From assembly GCA_018242505.1 (NCBI GenBank), contig JAFEBU010000044.1, positions 50,683 through 114,682 of the forward strand: DNA of 64,000 nucleotides, written 5' to 3'. Shown here one piece after another: positions 27,618 to 36,158 of the stretch. The notes below the pieces were generated by a model. The model was not told where the DNA came from, did no database searches, and saw only the letters and a program-made list of their open reading frames with translations. A program made the position numbers and the translations under genes. Source of the DNA: Pseudomonadota bacterium. Its GTDB lineage: Bacteria > Pseudomonadota > Alphaproteobacteria > Reyranellales > Reyranellaceae. Numbering within the stretch: the stretch's first letter is position 1; each line of letters begins with the position of its first letter.

Positions 27618-28877
27618 ATGGACCGCGACAAGCCCGGTGCACTGTGGTTGCTGGTACGGGTCTTCCTGCCCTTCGCGTTCGTCTATTTCCTCTCCTACAT
27701 CGTGCGCGGCGTGAATGCCGTGATCTTTCCCTATCTCGAGCGCGACGTCGGTGTGACCGCGGCCGATCTCGGCCTGCTCACGTCCGCCTTCTTCCTGTTC
27801 TTTGCCGCCTGCCAGCCCGTACTGGGTGTCGCACTCGACCGCTACGGGCCGCGCCGCCTGCAGACCACGCTGATGGTGGTGGCCGCGCTCGGATCGGCCC
27901 TGTTCGCCCTGGCCAGCTCGCTGCCCCAACTCGTTCTAGCGCGCGGGCTGATCGGGCTTGGCTTCGCCGGCGGGCTGATGGCGGCCATGAAGGCGATCAC
28001 GCTCTGGTATCCGCCGCGGCGCTGGGGGCTCGTCACGGGCTTCCACATGATGGCTGGCGGCGCTGGCTCGATGGCCGCCACACTGCCGGTCGAATGGTCG
28101 CTATCGGTCGTGAGCTGGCAGGGGCTTTTCTTCTGGCTGGCCGGCATTTCGCTGTTTGGCGCGCTGCTGCTCCATGTTGCGGTTCCGGATCGTACGCCAT
28201 CAGGCCGCAACGGCAGCTTGGCTGACCAGTTCCGCATCACCGGCGCGATACTGACCGACGGCTTCTACTGGAGGCTCCAGCCGCTCCTCTGCCTGCAGCA
28301 GCTCGCCTTCATCGGCTGTATCACGCTGTGGATGGGACCATGGCTGCGCGACGTGGCCGGCATCATCGACAAAGCTTCCCGCGCCGACATCCTGCTTTAC
28401 GCGACCGCGGCAATGACCCTGGGCTTCGCTGTGAGCGGCGTTATCGCTGAATTCTTGAGGCGTTGGGGCATCGACGACTTCGTTTCATCGAGCGTTGCCA
28501 GTCTGCTGTTCGCCCTCGTCACCGGCTGGCTCGCCTTCCTGCCGCCTGCCAACCCAATCGTCCCCTGGATGCTGTTCGGCTTCCTCGGCGCCTACCCCAT
28601 CCAGTATTTCCCGGTGATCATGGCCGCCTTCCCGCCCGACTTTGCCGGCCGGGTCAGCACCAGCGTCAATCTGCTGGTCTTCGTCGTGATCTTCGCCGGC
28701 CAGTGGGCCATGGGAAAGGTTGTGGAGCTGTGGCCACCCACATCGACCGGCTATGCCCGAGACGGGTATACTTGGGCGTTCGGTGCCCTGTTCATCCTGC
28801 AGCTTGCTGCTCTGCTATGGCTTCTTGTGTCGCCGGGGCGGCCGGCGGTGCGGCGGGCACGGGCGGTGGCAGATTGA
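27618..28877 (+). CDS. MFS transporter
   Basis: 419 residues, about 12 membrane helices, with the MFS loop motif DRYGPRRLQT after helix 2 and an Asn/Arg-rich first helix (SYIVRGVNAVIFPYLE) seen in organic-acid/nitrate-like carriers. Substrate unknown. It starts 1 bp after the SGNH-like gene, so the two are co-transcribed. Its last 86 bp overlap the 3' end of mipZ on the other strand. Confidence 0.86.
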   Translation: MDRDKPGALWLLVRVFLPFAFVYFLSYIVRGVNAVIFPYLERDVGVTAADLGLLTSAFFLFFAACQPVLGVALDRYGPRRLQTTLMVVAALGSALFALASSLPQLVLARGLIGLGFAGGLMAAMKAITLWYPPRRWGLVTGFHMMAGGAGSMAATLPVEWSLSVVSWQGLFFWLAGISLFGALLLHVAVPDRTPSGRNGSLADQFRITGAILTDGFYWRLQPLLCLQQLAFIGCITLWMGPWLRDVAGIIDKASRADILLYATAAMTLGFAVSGVIAEFLRRWGIDDFVSSSVASLLFALVTGWLAFLPPANPIVPWMLFGFLGAYPIQYFPVIMAAFPPDFAGRVSTSVNLLVFVVIFAGQWAMGKVVELWPPTSTGYARDGYTWAFGALFILQLAALLWLLVSPGRPAVRRARAVAD

Positions 28878-29724
28878 GCGAGGCCACGAGATCGCGCACT
28901 TCCTGACGTGCGGCGACATGGCTCAAGGTGAGTGACGGTCCACTGCCACCGCGTGTCAGGTCGAGGAGCGTAAGGCCGTTGAGGAACAACTCGCGATAGA
29001 TCACGCGCTCGCTCAGGCCTGTCGTCGTGCGAAAGCCGATGCGCTTGGCCAACGCTTCGAGAACGGTTCCCATATCTCGCTTGTTGCGAGCCGCCAGCGA
29101 CGACAGCCTGTTGCGCATCACAACCCAGTCGACCGGCCGCCCCCCCTGCACGGCACGAACCTGTCGCTGCTTCCAGACTGCTTCGGCATAGACGGACGGG
29201 CGGACGACCTTGAGCGTATCCGGATCGACCCGCGCCAGCAGGTCGAGATCGATGAAGCTGTCGTTCAGCGGCGTGAGAAGCGTGTCGGCCCACATATGCG
29301 CCAGGCGCGAAAGATGGGTGTCGCTGCCGGGCGTGTCGATCAGCACGAAATCGGCGCTGAGCAACGGCGGCTCGAGGGCTGCCTCGAAGCGCGCCTGCTC
29401 GTCGGCCTCGGCCTCGACCCGGTCGGGCAGCGTCGAAGCTGTGACGGCGGCATGAGTTGGGACCGGCAGATCGAGACCCTTGCGCCGGGCATATGCGACA
29501 CGATTCTCGATATAGCGGCCAAGCGTGGCCTGGCGCGCATCGAGATCAAGAGTCGCCACCGACGCACCGTCTCTCATCAGAGAGACCGCGATATGCAGCG
29601 CAGTCGTCGACTTCCCCGATCCACCCTTTTCGTTGCCGATCACCAATACATGCGCACGGCCCGGCACGCGTTCGGCCTGGGCCGGCGCGATGCTGGGGTT
29701 GGCCGCGGGCTGGAAGCTGCTCAC
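28792..29724 (-). CDS. mipZ: MipZ-like division-plane positioning ATPase (ParA/MinD superfamily)
   Basis: 310 residues. Deviant Walker A KGGSGKST (33-40) with the signature lysine, ATLDLDARQATLGRYIENR after it (the MipZ-type A' region), and LIDTPGSD as Walker B. In Caulobacter MipZ forms a gradient from the ParB/origin region and blocks FtsZ polymerisation away from midcell. Length and motifs fit MipZ better than ParA, which lacks the YIENR segment. A Pro/Ala-rich tail (about 285-310) is encoded antisense to the end of the MFS gene. Starts with GTG at 29724, overlapping the TGA of the molybdopterin oxidoreductase (GTGA), an odd partner for a cell-division gene. Confidence 0.84.
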   Translation of the reverse strand: MSSFQPAANPSIAPAQAERVPGRAHVLVIGNEKGGSGKSTTALHIAVSLMRDGASVATLDLDARQATLGRYIENRVAYARRKGLDLPVPTHAAVTASTLPDRVEAEADEQARFEAALEPPLLSADFVLIDTPGSDTHLSRLAHMWADTLLTPLNDSFIDLDLLARVDPDTLKVVRPSVYAEAVWKQRQVRAVQGGRPVDWVVMRNRLSSLAARNKRDMGTVLEALAKRIGFRTTTGLSERVIYRELFLNGLTLLDLTRGGSGPSLTLSHVAARQEVRDLVASLNLPPPVPAAPPAAPATQEAIAEQQAAG

Positions 29725-31832
29725 GCGGGCTTTCGGATCCAGACGGCGGTGTCGTGGAACACGGCGCCACCATGCGGCCAGCCCGGGTCGGCCGACGTCA
29801 AGACATTGATCCCCTTGCCGGTCTCGAAATTGCGATTGGCCCAGATGCCCTCGACCACGACGACGCCCCTCTGCTGGCCGGCTTTCGGCCGGGCATGGAC
29901 GATCGTGCGGCCGCGCTCATTGCCAAGCTCGACACGATCACCTTCGGTGATCCCCATCGCGGCGCAATCCTCGGGATTCATCAACGCCGTCGGCCGCACC
30001 TCGCGCTTCAGGCTGGAGGGGGTTTCGCTGAACGTCGAGTTGAGGAACGTTCGTGCCGGCGCAGCAACCAGCCGGAACGGCTTGTCCGTCGTGGCGCTGT
30101 CGATCACGTCGAAATGATCAGGAAGCTTGGGCATGTTTGCGCCCCGCGGCCCGAACGCCGCCCAGTCCGGCTTGAAGCGGAATTTCTTGTCGGGCCAGGC
30201 GAAGCCGTCGAGGAAGTGCGACGTCTCGAACCCGAGATGGAAATCCTGGCCGCCCTTCTGCCAGTTCGTCTCGGCGTCCCACATGCCGGAGACCTTGAGC
30301 GCTTCGTCCATGATCTCCCAGACCGTCATGTCGAAGCCGCGATGCTTGGCGCCCAGGCGCTTGGCCAGTTCGCAGATGACATAGTGGTTCTCGCGGCACT
30401 CACCCGGCGCCTCGATCACCTTCTTGGTGACCTGGAAAAAGGTATGGCCGCTGGCGGTGTAGAAGTCGTCGTGCTCGAGGAACATGGTCGCCGGCAGCAC
30501 GATGTCGGCCAGCGCAGCCGTTTCGGTCATGAACTGCTCGTGCACGCAGACGAAAAGGTCGTCGCGCCTGAAGCCCTTGTGCACCAGTTCGAGTTCGGGA
30601 CAGACCCGGGCCGGGTTGGTGTTCTGGATCAGCATGCCCGTTACGGGCGGTCCGTTCTTCAACCCTTCCGGATCGCCGGTCAGGATCGGCCCCAGCCGCG
30701 ACTGGTCGAGCGCGCGGAGCGACTTGTCCTCGACATCGAGGCCGTCGATCAGCGTGCGGTTGAGCGGATACATGCCGGTATGGCCGTAGAGCGCGCCGCC
30801 GCCCTTCACCTTCCATGCCCCGGTGACGGCTGGCAGGCACGATGCCGCATGCATATTGGCCGCCCCGTTTCGCGTCCGGCTGAAGCCATGGTGGCAGCGG
30901 ATGAACGGTGCCTTCGCCTGGCCGTACATGCGCGCGAAGGTCACGATGTCGGCGACGGAAAGGCCGGTGATCTTCGACGCCCACTCCGGCGTCCGCGTCG
31001 CCACATGCGCGGCCAGTTCGTCCGGAGCGTCGGTGTAGCGGCGCATATAATCCCAGTCGGCGTAGCCTTCCTTGAACAGGACATGCATGACGCCGGCCGC
31101 CAGCGCGCCATCGGTGCTCGGCCGCACCGCGAGGTGCATATCCGCCTGCTCGGCCGTGCCGGTGCGGTAAGGATCGATCACGACCAGCTTCGCGCCGCGC
31201 TTCCTGGCGCGCATGGCGTGGGTCATGACGTTGACCTGGGTGTTCACGGGATTGCCGCCCCAGATCACGACCAGGTCGGAGTGCTCGTCGACCTCACGCA
31301 TATCGGCGCCGCGTTTGATGCCGGTACCTGCGATCCAGCCGGTGTCAGCCAGCGTCACGCAGATGGTCGAGAACCAGCGCGAGTATTTCATCGCATGGCG
31401 CAAACGGTTGATGCCGTCGCGTTGCACCAGCCCCATCGTGCCGGCATAGAAGTATGGCCAGATCGTCTCGCTGCCGTGCTGGCGAGCCTTGGCGATGAAT
31501 TGCTCGGCGACGATATCGAGCGCATCGGCCCAGGAGATTTCGGCGAATTGCTTCGATCCCTTGGGCCCGGTGCGCCGCAGCGGCTTCATCAGGCGATCGG
31601 GATGATGGATACGCTCGGCATACCGCGCGACTTTCTCGCAGATCACCCCGGCGGTGTAGTCGTTGCGCATGGAGCCGCGGACGCGGCCGATGCGGCGGCT
31701 GTCGAGCCTTTCGACATCGAGGGCACAGGTGCTGGTGCAGTCGTGCGGGCAGACCGACGGCACGATGGTAACGCCGCTCTCGGCGCTCCTGGCACGTGCC
31801 GACGGCGCGTAGGAGTGGTCATCCGGACTCAT
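29721..31832 (-). CDS. Molybdopterin-dependent oxidoreductase, [4Fe-4S]-containing
   Basis: 703-residue enzyme of the Mo/W-bis-pyranopterin (DMSO reductase) superfamily. An N-terminal [4Fe-4S] motif has Cys28, Cys32, Cys36 and Cys65 (CPHDCTSTC ... GVICEK). Cofactor-binding motifs include DLVVIWGGNPVNTQ, VIDPYRTGTAEQAD, MLIQNTNPARVCPE, and a C-terminal molydopterin dinucleotide-binding domain with RPTALMNPEDCAAMGI. There is no Tat signal, so it is cytoplasmic. Close relatives act on varied small substrates and the reaction here is unknown. No separate electron-transfer subunit is adjacent. Coupled to mipZ downstream and divergent from an acyl-CoA synthetase gene, with which it may share a pathway. 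Confidence 0.87.
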   Translation of the reverse strand: MSPDDHSYAPSARARSAESGVTIVPSVCPHDCTSTCALDVERLDSRRIGRVRGSMRNDYTAGVICEKVARYAERIHHPDRLMKPLRRTGPKGSKQFAEISWADALDIVAEQFIAKARQHGSETIWPYFYAGTMGLVQRDGINRLRHAMKYSRWFSTICVTLADTGWIAGTGIKRGADMREVDEHSDLVVIWGGNPVNTQVNVMTHAMRARKRGAKLVVIDPYRTGTAEQADMHLAVRPSTDGALAAGVMHVLFKEGYADWDYMRRYTDAPDELAAHVATRTPEWASKITGLSVADIVTFARMYGQAKAPFIRCHHGFSRTRNGAANMHAASCLPAVTGAWKVKGGGALYGHTGMYPLNRTLIDGLDVEDKSLRALDQSRLGPILTGDPEGLKNGPPVTGMLIQNTNPARVCPELELVHKGFRRDDLFVCVHEQFMTETAALADIVLPATMFLEHDDFYTASGHTFFQVTKKVIEAPGECRENHYVICELAKRLGAKHRGFDMTVWEIMDEALKVSGMWDAETNWQKGGQDFHLGFETSHFLDGFAWPDKKFRFKPDWAAFGPRGANMPKLPDHFDVIDSATTDKPFRLVAAPARTFLNSTFSETPSSLKREVRPTALMNPEDCAAMGITEGDRVELGNERGRTIVHARPKAGQQRGVVVVEGIWANRNFETGKGINVLTSADPGWPHGGAVFHDTAVWIRKPA

Positions 31833-31891
31833 GGCGAAAAGATACTCCCGCTGGCTTGGGATGGTCCACCTGCCATAGAGTACCGTCCACC

Positions 31892-33532
31892 ATGATTCCC
31901 CGTGGACTTTCCTACGAAGACGCCATGCGCCAGTTCCGCTGGCCGCGGCCCGGCCGCTTCAACATCGGCCGCGCCGTATGCGAGCGTCACCCGCGCGAGA
32001 CCCTCGCGCTGATTGTGGAAAACGGTGACGGCAGTGTCCGCCACTGGACGTTCGGGCAGCTCCTCGATGCCAGCTCCCGGCTGGCCAACGCCCTTGCCGC
32101 CCAAGGCCTCGAGCGCGGCGACCGCCTAGCGGTGTTCCTGAGCCAGGGTGCGGAACTCACCATAAGCCATCTCGCCGGCTATCGCATGGGCGCCGTCGTG
32201 CTTCCCCTCTTCACGTTGTTCGGCGAGGAAGCGGTCGAGTATCGGCTGGCCAACGCGGAAGCGTCCGCGATCGTCACCGACATCGGCCAATTGCCAAAGA
32301 TACTGGCCGTGCGCGACCGCCTGCCGCATCTCAAGACAATCATCGCCATCGGCGCAGGCAGCCACGCTCGCGACTTCTTCGACTGGGATTGCCTTCTTGC
32401 TGCCGGCTCGGAGAGCTTCACGACGCTCGACACGGCGGCCGAGGATCCCGCGCTTTTGATCTACACCTCCGGCACGACCGGCCAGCCCAAGGGCGCACTG
32501 CACGCCCATCGCATGTTGCTTGGCTGCATTCCGCCTGTGGAGCAATGGCTGGGCCACTGGCCGCGCGGCAACGAGGTGATGTGGACACCGGCGGAGTGGG
32601 CCTGGATTGCGGGCCTCTACGATTCGCTCTTCCCTGCCTGGTATTACGGTACGCCCGTCGTGGCGCATCGTTTTGCCAAGTTCGACCCGGAACGCGCCTT
32701 TGCACTGCTCGCACGCCACAACATCGGCGTGAGCTTCATCCCGCCGACTGCGCTCAAGATGATGCGGCAAGTGAACCAGCCCCGCGCGCGCTGGGACTAT
32801 GCCGTCCGCGCAGTTTGCACCGGCGGCGAGGCCATGGGCGAGGAGCTGCTGGCCTGGGGTCGCGAGACGTTCGGCACGACCATCTCGGAGGGTTACGGCC
32901 AGACCGAGATGAACATGATGCTGCTGAATTCGCCGGACTGGTTCGAGGTGCGCCCCGGCTCCTGCGGCCGCGCCTGCCCTGGCCGCAAGGTCGTGATCGT
33001 GGACGGCGACGGCCAGGTCCTGCCGCCCGGCCAAGAAGGCCAGATCGCCGGCTGGCGGCACGATCCCATCGTCATGCTGGAATACTGGCGCAACCCCGAG
33101 GCGACGGCACGCAAATATGCCGGCGACTGGCTGCTCACCGGCGATCTCGGCCGCATCGACGAAGACGGCTATGTCTACTTCAAGAGCCGCGACGACGATG
33201 TGATTACGTCAGGCGGCTACCGTATTGGGCCGGGCGAGATCGAGGAATGCCTGATGAAGCATCCCGCCGTCGCCATGGTCGGGGTCGTGGGCGTTCCCGA
33301 CAAGGTGCGGACCGAGATCGTGAAGGCATTCGTACAGCTCCGGCCGGAGGTCTCACCGACGGAGACGTTGAAGGCCGATCTTGCAGCCCACGTAAAGACA
33401 CGGCTGGCGGCTCACGAATATCCGCGCGAGGTCGAGTTCGTGGCCGAGCTGCCGCTCACGACAACCGGCAAGATCCTGCGGCGCGAATTGCGCCGCCTCG
33501 ACGCTGAGCACAAGTCAGGCCGGATCGACTGA
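31892..33532 (+). CDS. AMP-dependent acyl-CoA synthetase
   Basis: 546-residue ANL-superfamily ligase that activates a carboxylate as acyl-adenylate and then thioester. ATP-binding IYTSGTTGQPKGALHAH, ISEGYGQTEMN (A5 region), LLTGDLGRIDEDGYVYFKSR (A7-A8 hinge), SGGYRIGPGEIE, and the C-terminal TTTGKILRRELR with the catalytic Lys are complete. The EWAWIAGLYD segment resembles acetyl-CoA and medium-chain acyl-CoA synthetases. The ATG at 31892 begins the homologous region. Starts 59 bp from the divergent molybdopterin oxidoreductase. Confidence 0.92.
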   Translation: MIPRGLSYEDAMRQFRWPRPGRFNIGRAVCERHPRETLALIVENGDGSVRHWTFGQLLDASSRLANALAAQGLERGDRLAVFLSQGAELTISHLAGYRMGAVVLPLFTLFGEEAVEYRLANAEASAIVTDIGQLPKILAVRDRLPHLKTIIAIGAGSHARDFFDWDCLLAAGSESFTTLDTAAEDPALLIYTSGTTGQPKGALHAHRMLLGCIPPVEQWLGHWPRGNEVMWTPAEWAWIAGLYDSLFPAWYYGTPVVAHRFAKFDPERAFALLARHNIGVSFIPPTALKMMRQVNQPRARWDYAVRAVCTGGEAMGEELLAWGRETFGTTISEGYGQTEMNMMLLNSPDWFEVRPGSCGRACPGRKVVIVDGDGQVLPPGQEGQIAGWRHDPIVMLEYWRNPEATARKYAGDWLLTGDLGRIDEDGYVYFKSRDDDVITSGGYRIGPGEIEECLMKHPAVAMVGVVGVPDKVRTEIVKAFVQLRPEVSPTETLKADLAAHVKTRLAAHEYPREVEFVAELPLTTTGKILRRELRRLDAEHKSGRID

Positions 33533-33608
33533 CCTTCATCCGGCCTTTCTAGCAAAGAAAACTTCCGAGCAGCGTCGTCTGAAATTGAGTATCTGCCGAT
33601 GCAGATCC

Positions 33609-35363
33609 TCAGCTTGCCGCCGCCGACAAGTTGAATTGCAGCTCGGCCAGCCGGGCATAGAGACCGCCCCGCCTCGCCAGTTCGATGTGGGTTCCGACAT
33701 CGACGACGCGTCCGCCATCGACCACCACGATCCGATCGGCCTTTTGCACCGTGGCCAACCGATGGGCGATCACCAGGGTCGTCCTCTGGTGCATCAGCCG
33801 ATCGAGGGCCTGTTGAACAGCCAGTTCGCTCTCGGCGTCGAGGGCGCTGGTCGCCTCGTCGAGCAGCAGGATCGCCGGGTTGCAGAGCAGCGCCCGCGCA
33901 ATCGCAATGCGCTGCCGCTGCCCGCCTGACAGTCTGACGCCCCGTGCGCCAAGATGGGTGGCAAAGCCCTGCGGCAGGGCTTCGACGAAGCTGAGCGCCG
34001 AGGCGGCCTCGGCCGCCGCCCGGACCTCCGCATCGGAGGCTTCGGGCTGGCCATAACGGATATTGTCAGCGACGGTCGCCGTGAACAGCACCGGCTCCTG
34101 CGGCACGATCGCAAGGTTGCGGCGCAGCTCCTGCAGCTTGAGCTCACGAATATCGACGCCGTCGACACGGACGACGCCGGTCTCGGGATCGTAGAAGCGC
34201 AGCAAGAGATTGAACACTGTCGTCTTGCCTGCGCCGGACGGCCCGACGATGGCGACCGTCTCGCCTGGGGCCACCGTGAGATCGAAGCGATTGAGTGCAC
34301 GAGTCTCGGGGCGAGTGGGATAGCAGAACGAGACCTCGTCGAAAGCGATGGCGCCGCGGACGGGCTTGGGCAGCTCCCTCGGCTGAGCGGTCTCGACGAT
34401 GACCGGCGGTTCCGCCTTGAGTTCCGACAGGCGCTCGGCGGCACCGGATGCACGCTGCAAATCGCCAATGGTCTCGCTGATGGCGCCGCCGGAACTCGCC
34501 ACCAGCACAGCATAGAAGACGAAGGCGGAAAGATCTCCCGCTGTGATACGTCCGGCGATCACATCCTGGCCGCCGATCCACAGCAGAAAGCCGACCGCGG
34601 CGAAGACGATGAAGATCACGAGCGTCGTCATGACGGCGCGCCGCGTGATGCGCTGGACCGCCGCCATGAAAGCAAGCTCGGTCGCTTCGCCGAAGCGTCG
34701 GGCCATGCGATCCTCTTGCGCGAAGGCCTGCACCGTGCGGACGCCGTCGAGCGCCTCTGTGCCCTCCGACACGAGGTCGGCGATGCGCGCCTGCGACTCG
34801 CGCGAGAGTGCCCGGACCTTGCGGCCGAAGATGATGATTGGCACCACCACCGCCGGCACGACGGCCAGGACCAGGGCGGCGAGCTTGGGATTGGTGACCA
34901 CCAGCATCACGATGCCGCCAACGCACATCAACGTGTTGCGCAACGCCACCGAGACCGAGGAGCCGATCACCTGCTCGATCAGCTGGGCGTCGGAGGAAAT
35001 GCGGCTCATCACGTCGCCTGAGCGCTTGATCTCGAACCAGGCGGGCCCAAGCCGCACGACATGGGCGAAAAGGTCACGCCGCAGATCACCCACCACCCGT
35101 TCGCCAAGCCAGGAGACCAGATAGAAGCGCGAACCGGAGGCGGCGGCCAGAATGGCGGCGACGACCATCAGCGAGGCCAGCGCATAGTCGAGGACGGCAG
35201 GCTGACCTTGGGCGAATCCGCGGTCGATCAGGGCTCGCAGGCAGGCCCCGAAGGCCAGCACCGTGCCGGCCGCGACGAACAGCGAAATCAGCGCCAGAAC
35301 CACCCGGCCGCGGTGGGGTCGCAGATATGGGCCGAGCAGCCTGAGGCCGGCAAAGCGGTTCAT
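33609..35363 (-). CDS. ABC transporter, fused permease and ATP-binding domain (MsbA-like)
   Basis: 584-residue half-transporter exporter. Six membrane helices lie in residues 1-310 with the cytoplasmic coupling segment WFEIKRSGDVMSRISSDAQLIEQ. The nucleotide-binding domain has Walker A GPSGAGKTTVFNLLLRFYDP, Q-loop IVPQEPVLF, signature RLSGGQRQRIAIARAL, Walker B ILLLDEATSALD, and the switch His in IAHRLATV. It would work as a homodimer exporting lipids or other amphipathic substrates. Its ATG overlaps the stop of cyaY (ATGA), which fixes the start and implies coupled translation. The frame open further upstream to 35444 is not used. Confidence 0.92.
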   Translation of the reverse strand: MNRFAGLRLLGPYLRPHRGRVVLALISLFVAAGTVLAFGACLRALIDRGFAQGQPAVLDYALASLMVVAAILAAASGSRFYLVSWLGERVVGDLRRDLFAHVVRLGPAWFEIKRSGDVMSRISSDAQLIEQVIGSSVSVALRNTLMCVGGIVMLVVTNPKLAALVLAVVPAVVVPIIIFGRKVRALSRESQARIADLVSEGTEALDGVRTVQAFAQEDRMARRFGEATELAFMAAVQRITRRAVMTTLVIFIVFAAVGFLLWIGGQDVIAGRITAGDLSAFVFYAVLVASSGGAISETIGDLQRASGAAERLSELKAEPPVIVETAQPRELPKPVRGAIAFDEVSFCYPTRPETRALNRFDLTVAPGETVAIVGPSGAGKTTVFNLLLRFYDPETGVVRVDGVDIRELKLQELRRNLAIVPQEPVLFTATVADNIRYGQPEASDAEVRAAAEAASALSFVEALPQGFATHLGARGVRLSGGQRQRIAIARALLCNPAILLLDEATSALDAESELAVQQALDRLMHQRTTLVIAHRLATVQKADRIVVVDGGRVVDVGTHIELARRGGLYARLAELQFNLSAAAS

Positions 35364-35665
35364 TCCGGCCGCCATGCCAAGGGAACACCGAGCTCGGCCG
35401 ACAGGGTAGCGAGCAGATCGCCGCCCCCGCGGGTGTCCTGCCACAGCCCCGATCCGGCATCGAAGGCATAATGGCGGGCACCCGACCGGGGGGAACTCAG
35501 CCAGACTTGCCGGGTGGGTGCATGTTTATTGACGATCCAGGTCCCATCCTCGCCCTCCACGGTCAGCACGCCCCCTTGCCGCTCCATGTCCACATGGTCG
35601 GCAATGCCGTCCTCGAGGGCGTCCAGAAGGCTATCGGCCAAGCGTTCGAAGGCTGAATCGATCAT
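35360..35665 (-). CDS. cyaY: Iron donor protein CyaY (bacterial frataxin)
   Basis: 101 residues, the family's length. An acidic first helix (FERLADSLLDALED) and strands GGVLTVEGEDGTWIVNKHAPTRQVWLSSP-like, followed by HYAFDAGSGLWQDTRGG, match CyaY closely, including the conserved W-I-N-K and Q-x-W-L-S. It binds iron and modulates the IscS Fe-S cluster assembly machinery. The downstream ABC exporter starts within its stop codon. Divergent from rpmE. Confidence 0.93.
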   Translation of the reverse strand: MIDSAFERLADSLLDALEDGIADHVDMERQGGVLTVEGEDGTWIVNKHAPTRQVWLSSPRSGARHYAFDAGSGLWQDTRGGGDLLATLSAELGVPLAWRPE

Positions 35666-35709
35666 GCTGCGGCCGGTCTACAAGCCTAGGAAAGACCCGA
35701 CAACCGGGC

Positions 35710-35738
35710 TTGTGGACACACCCCCGTGCCTGTATACC
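35710..35738 (+). promoter_or_regulatory. Probable sigma-70-type promoter of rpmE
   Basis: TTGTGG (35710-35715) and TATACC (35733-35738) separated by 17 bp, 57 bp upstream of the rpmE start. It is the best -35/-10 pair in the 129-bp cyaY-rpmE divergent interval. Sequence-based inference only. Confidence 0.45.
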
Positions 35739-35794
35739 CCCGGCCCTGTTTGCGCGGCCGGTCGGAAATCGGCCCCGAGGCGCTGGAGAAGCTT

Positions 35795-36097
35795 ATGAAA
35801 GAGAAGATCCACCCCGACTATCACGAGATCACGGTGGTGATGACCGATGGCTCGTCCTTCAAGACGAAGTCGACCTGGGGCAAGGAAGGCGCGACCATGC
35901 GTCTCGATATCGACCCGAAGACCCACCCGGCCTGGACTGGCGTGCGCCAGAGCATCGATCGCGGCGGGCGCGTGCAGCGCTTCAAGGATCGTTTCGGTAT
36001 GACCGGCTCGGCCGGGGACGGCATGGGCGCTGGCCTCAAGTCTTCCGGCGCCAAGGCGGAAGCGACGCCGGCTAAGGGCGCGGCCAAGAAGAAGTAA
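35795..36097 (+). CDS. rpmE: 50S ribosomal protein L31, with C-terminal extension
   Basis: [19 protein letters not shown], the STWGKEG motif, and [12 protein letters not shown] identify L31, which bridges the 50S and 30S subunits. It is the zinc-free form: no CxxC pair is present. The ribosomal core ends near residue 70 and a 30-residue Gly/Ala/Lys-rich tail follows, making 100 residues against the usual 66-80. The ATG at 35795 has a GGAGAAG ribosome-binding site. Divergent from cyaY. Confidence 0.94.
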   Translation: MKEKIHPDYHEITVVMTDGSSFKTKSTWGKEGATMRLDIDPKTHPAWTGVRQSIDRGGRVQRFKDRFGMTGSAGDGMGAGLKSSGAKAEATPAKGAAKKK

Positions 36098-36158
36098 GAC
36101 CCGGACTTCTCCACTCTTCTGATACACTGCCGTTTTCCTTTTTCTGGGAGACGGCCTG

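Noticed and set aside
29457..31895. 812-codon plus-strand open frame
   Set aside because: Antisense shadow of the molybdopterin oxidoreductase, typical of GC-rich DNA; no motif or ribosome-binding site.
33591..33606. Hairpin ATCTGC-CGAT-GCAGAT near the ends of two convergent genes
   Set aside because: Six base pairs and no T-run; too weak to call a terminator.
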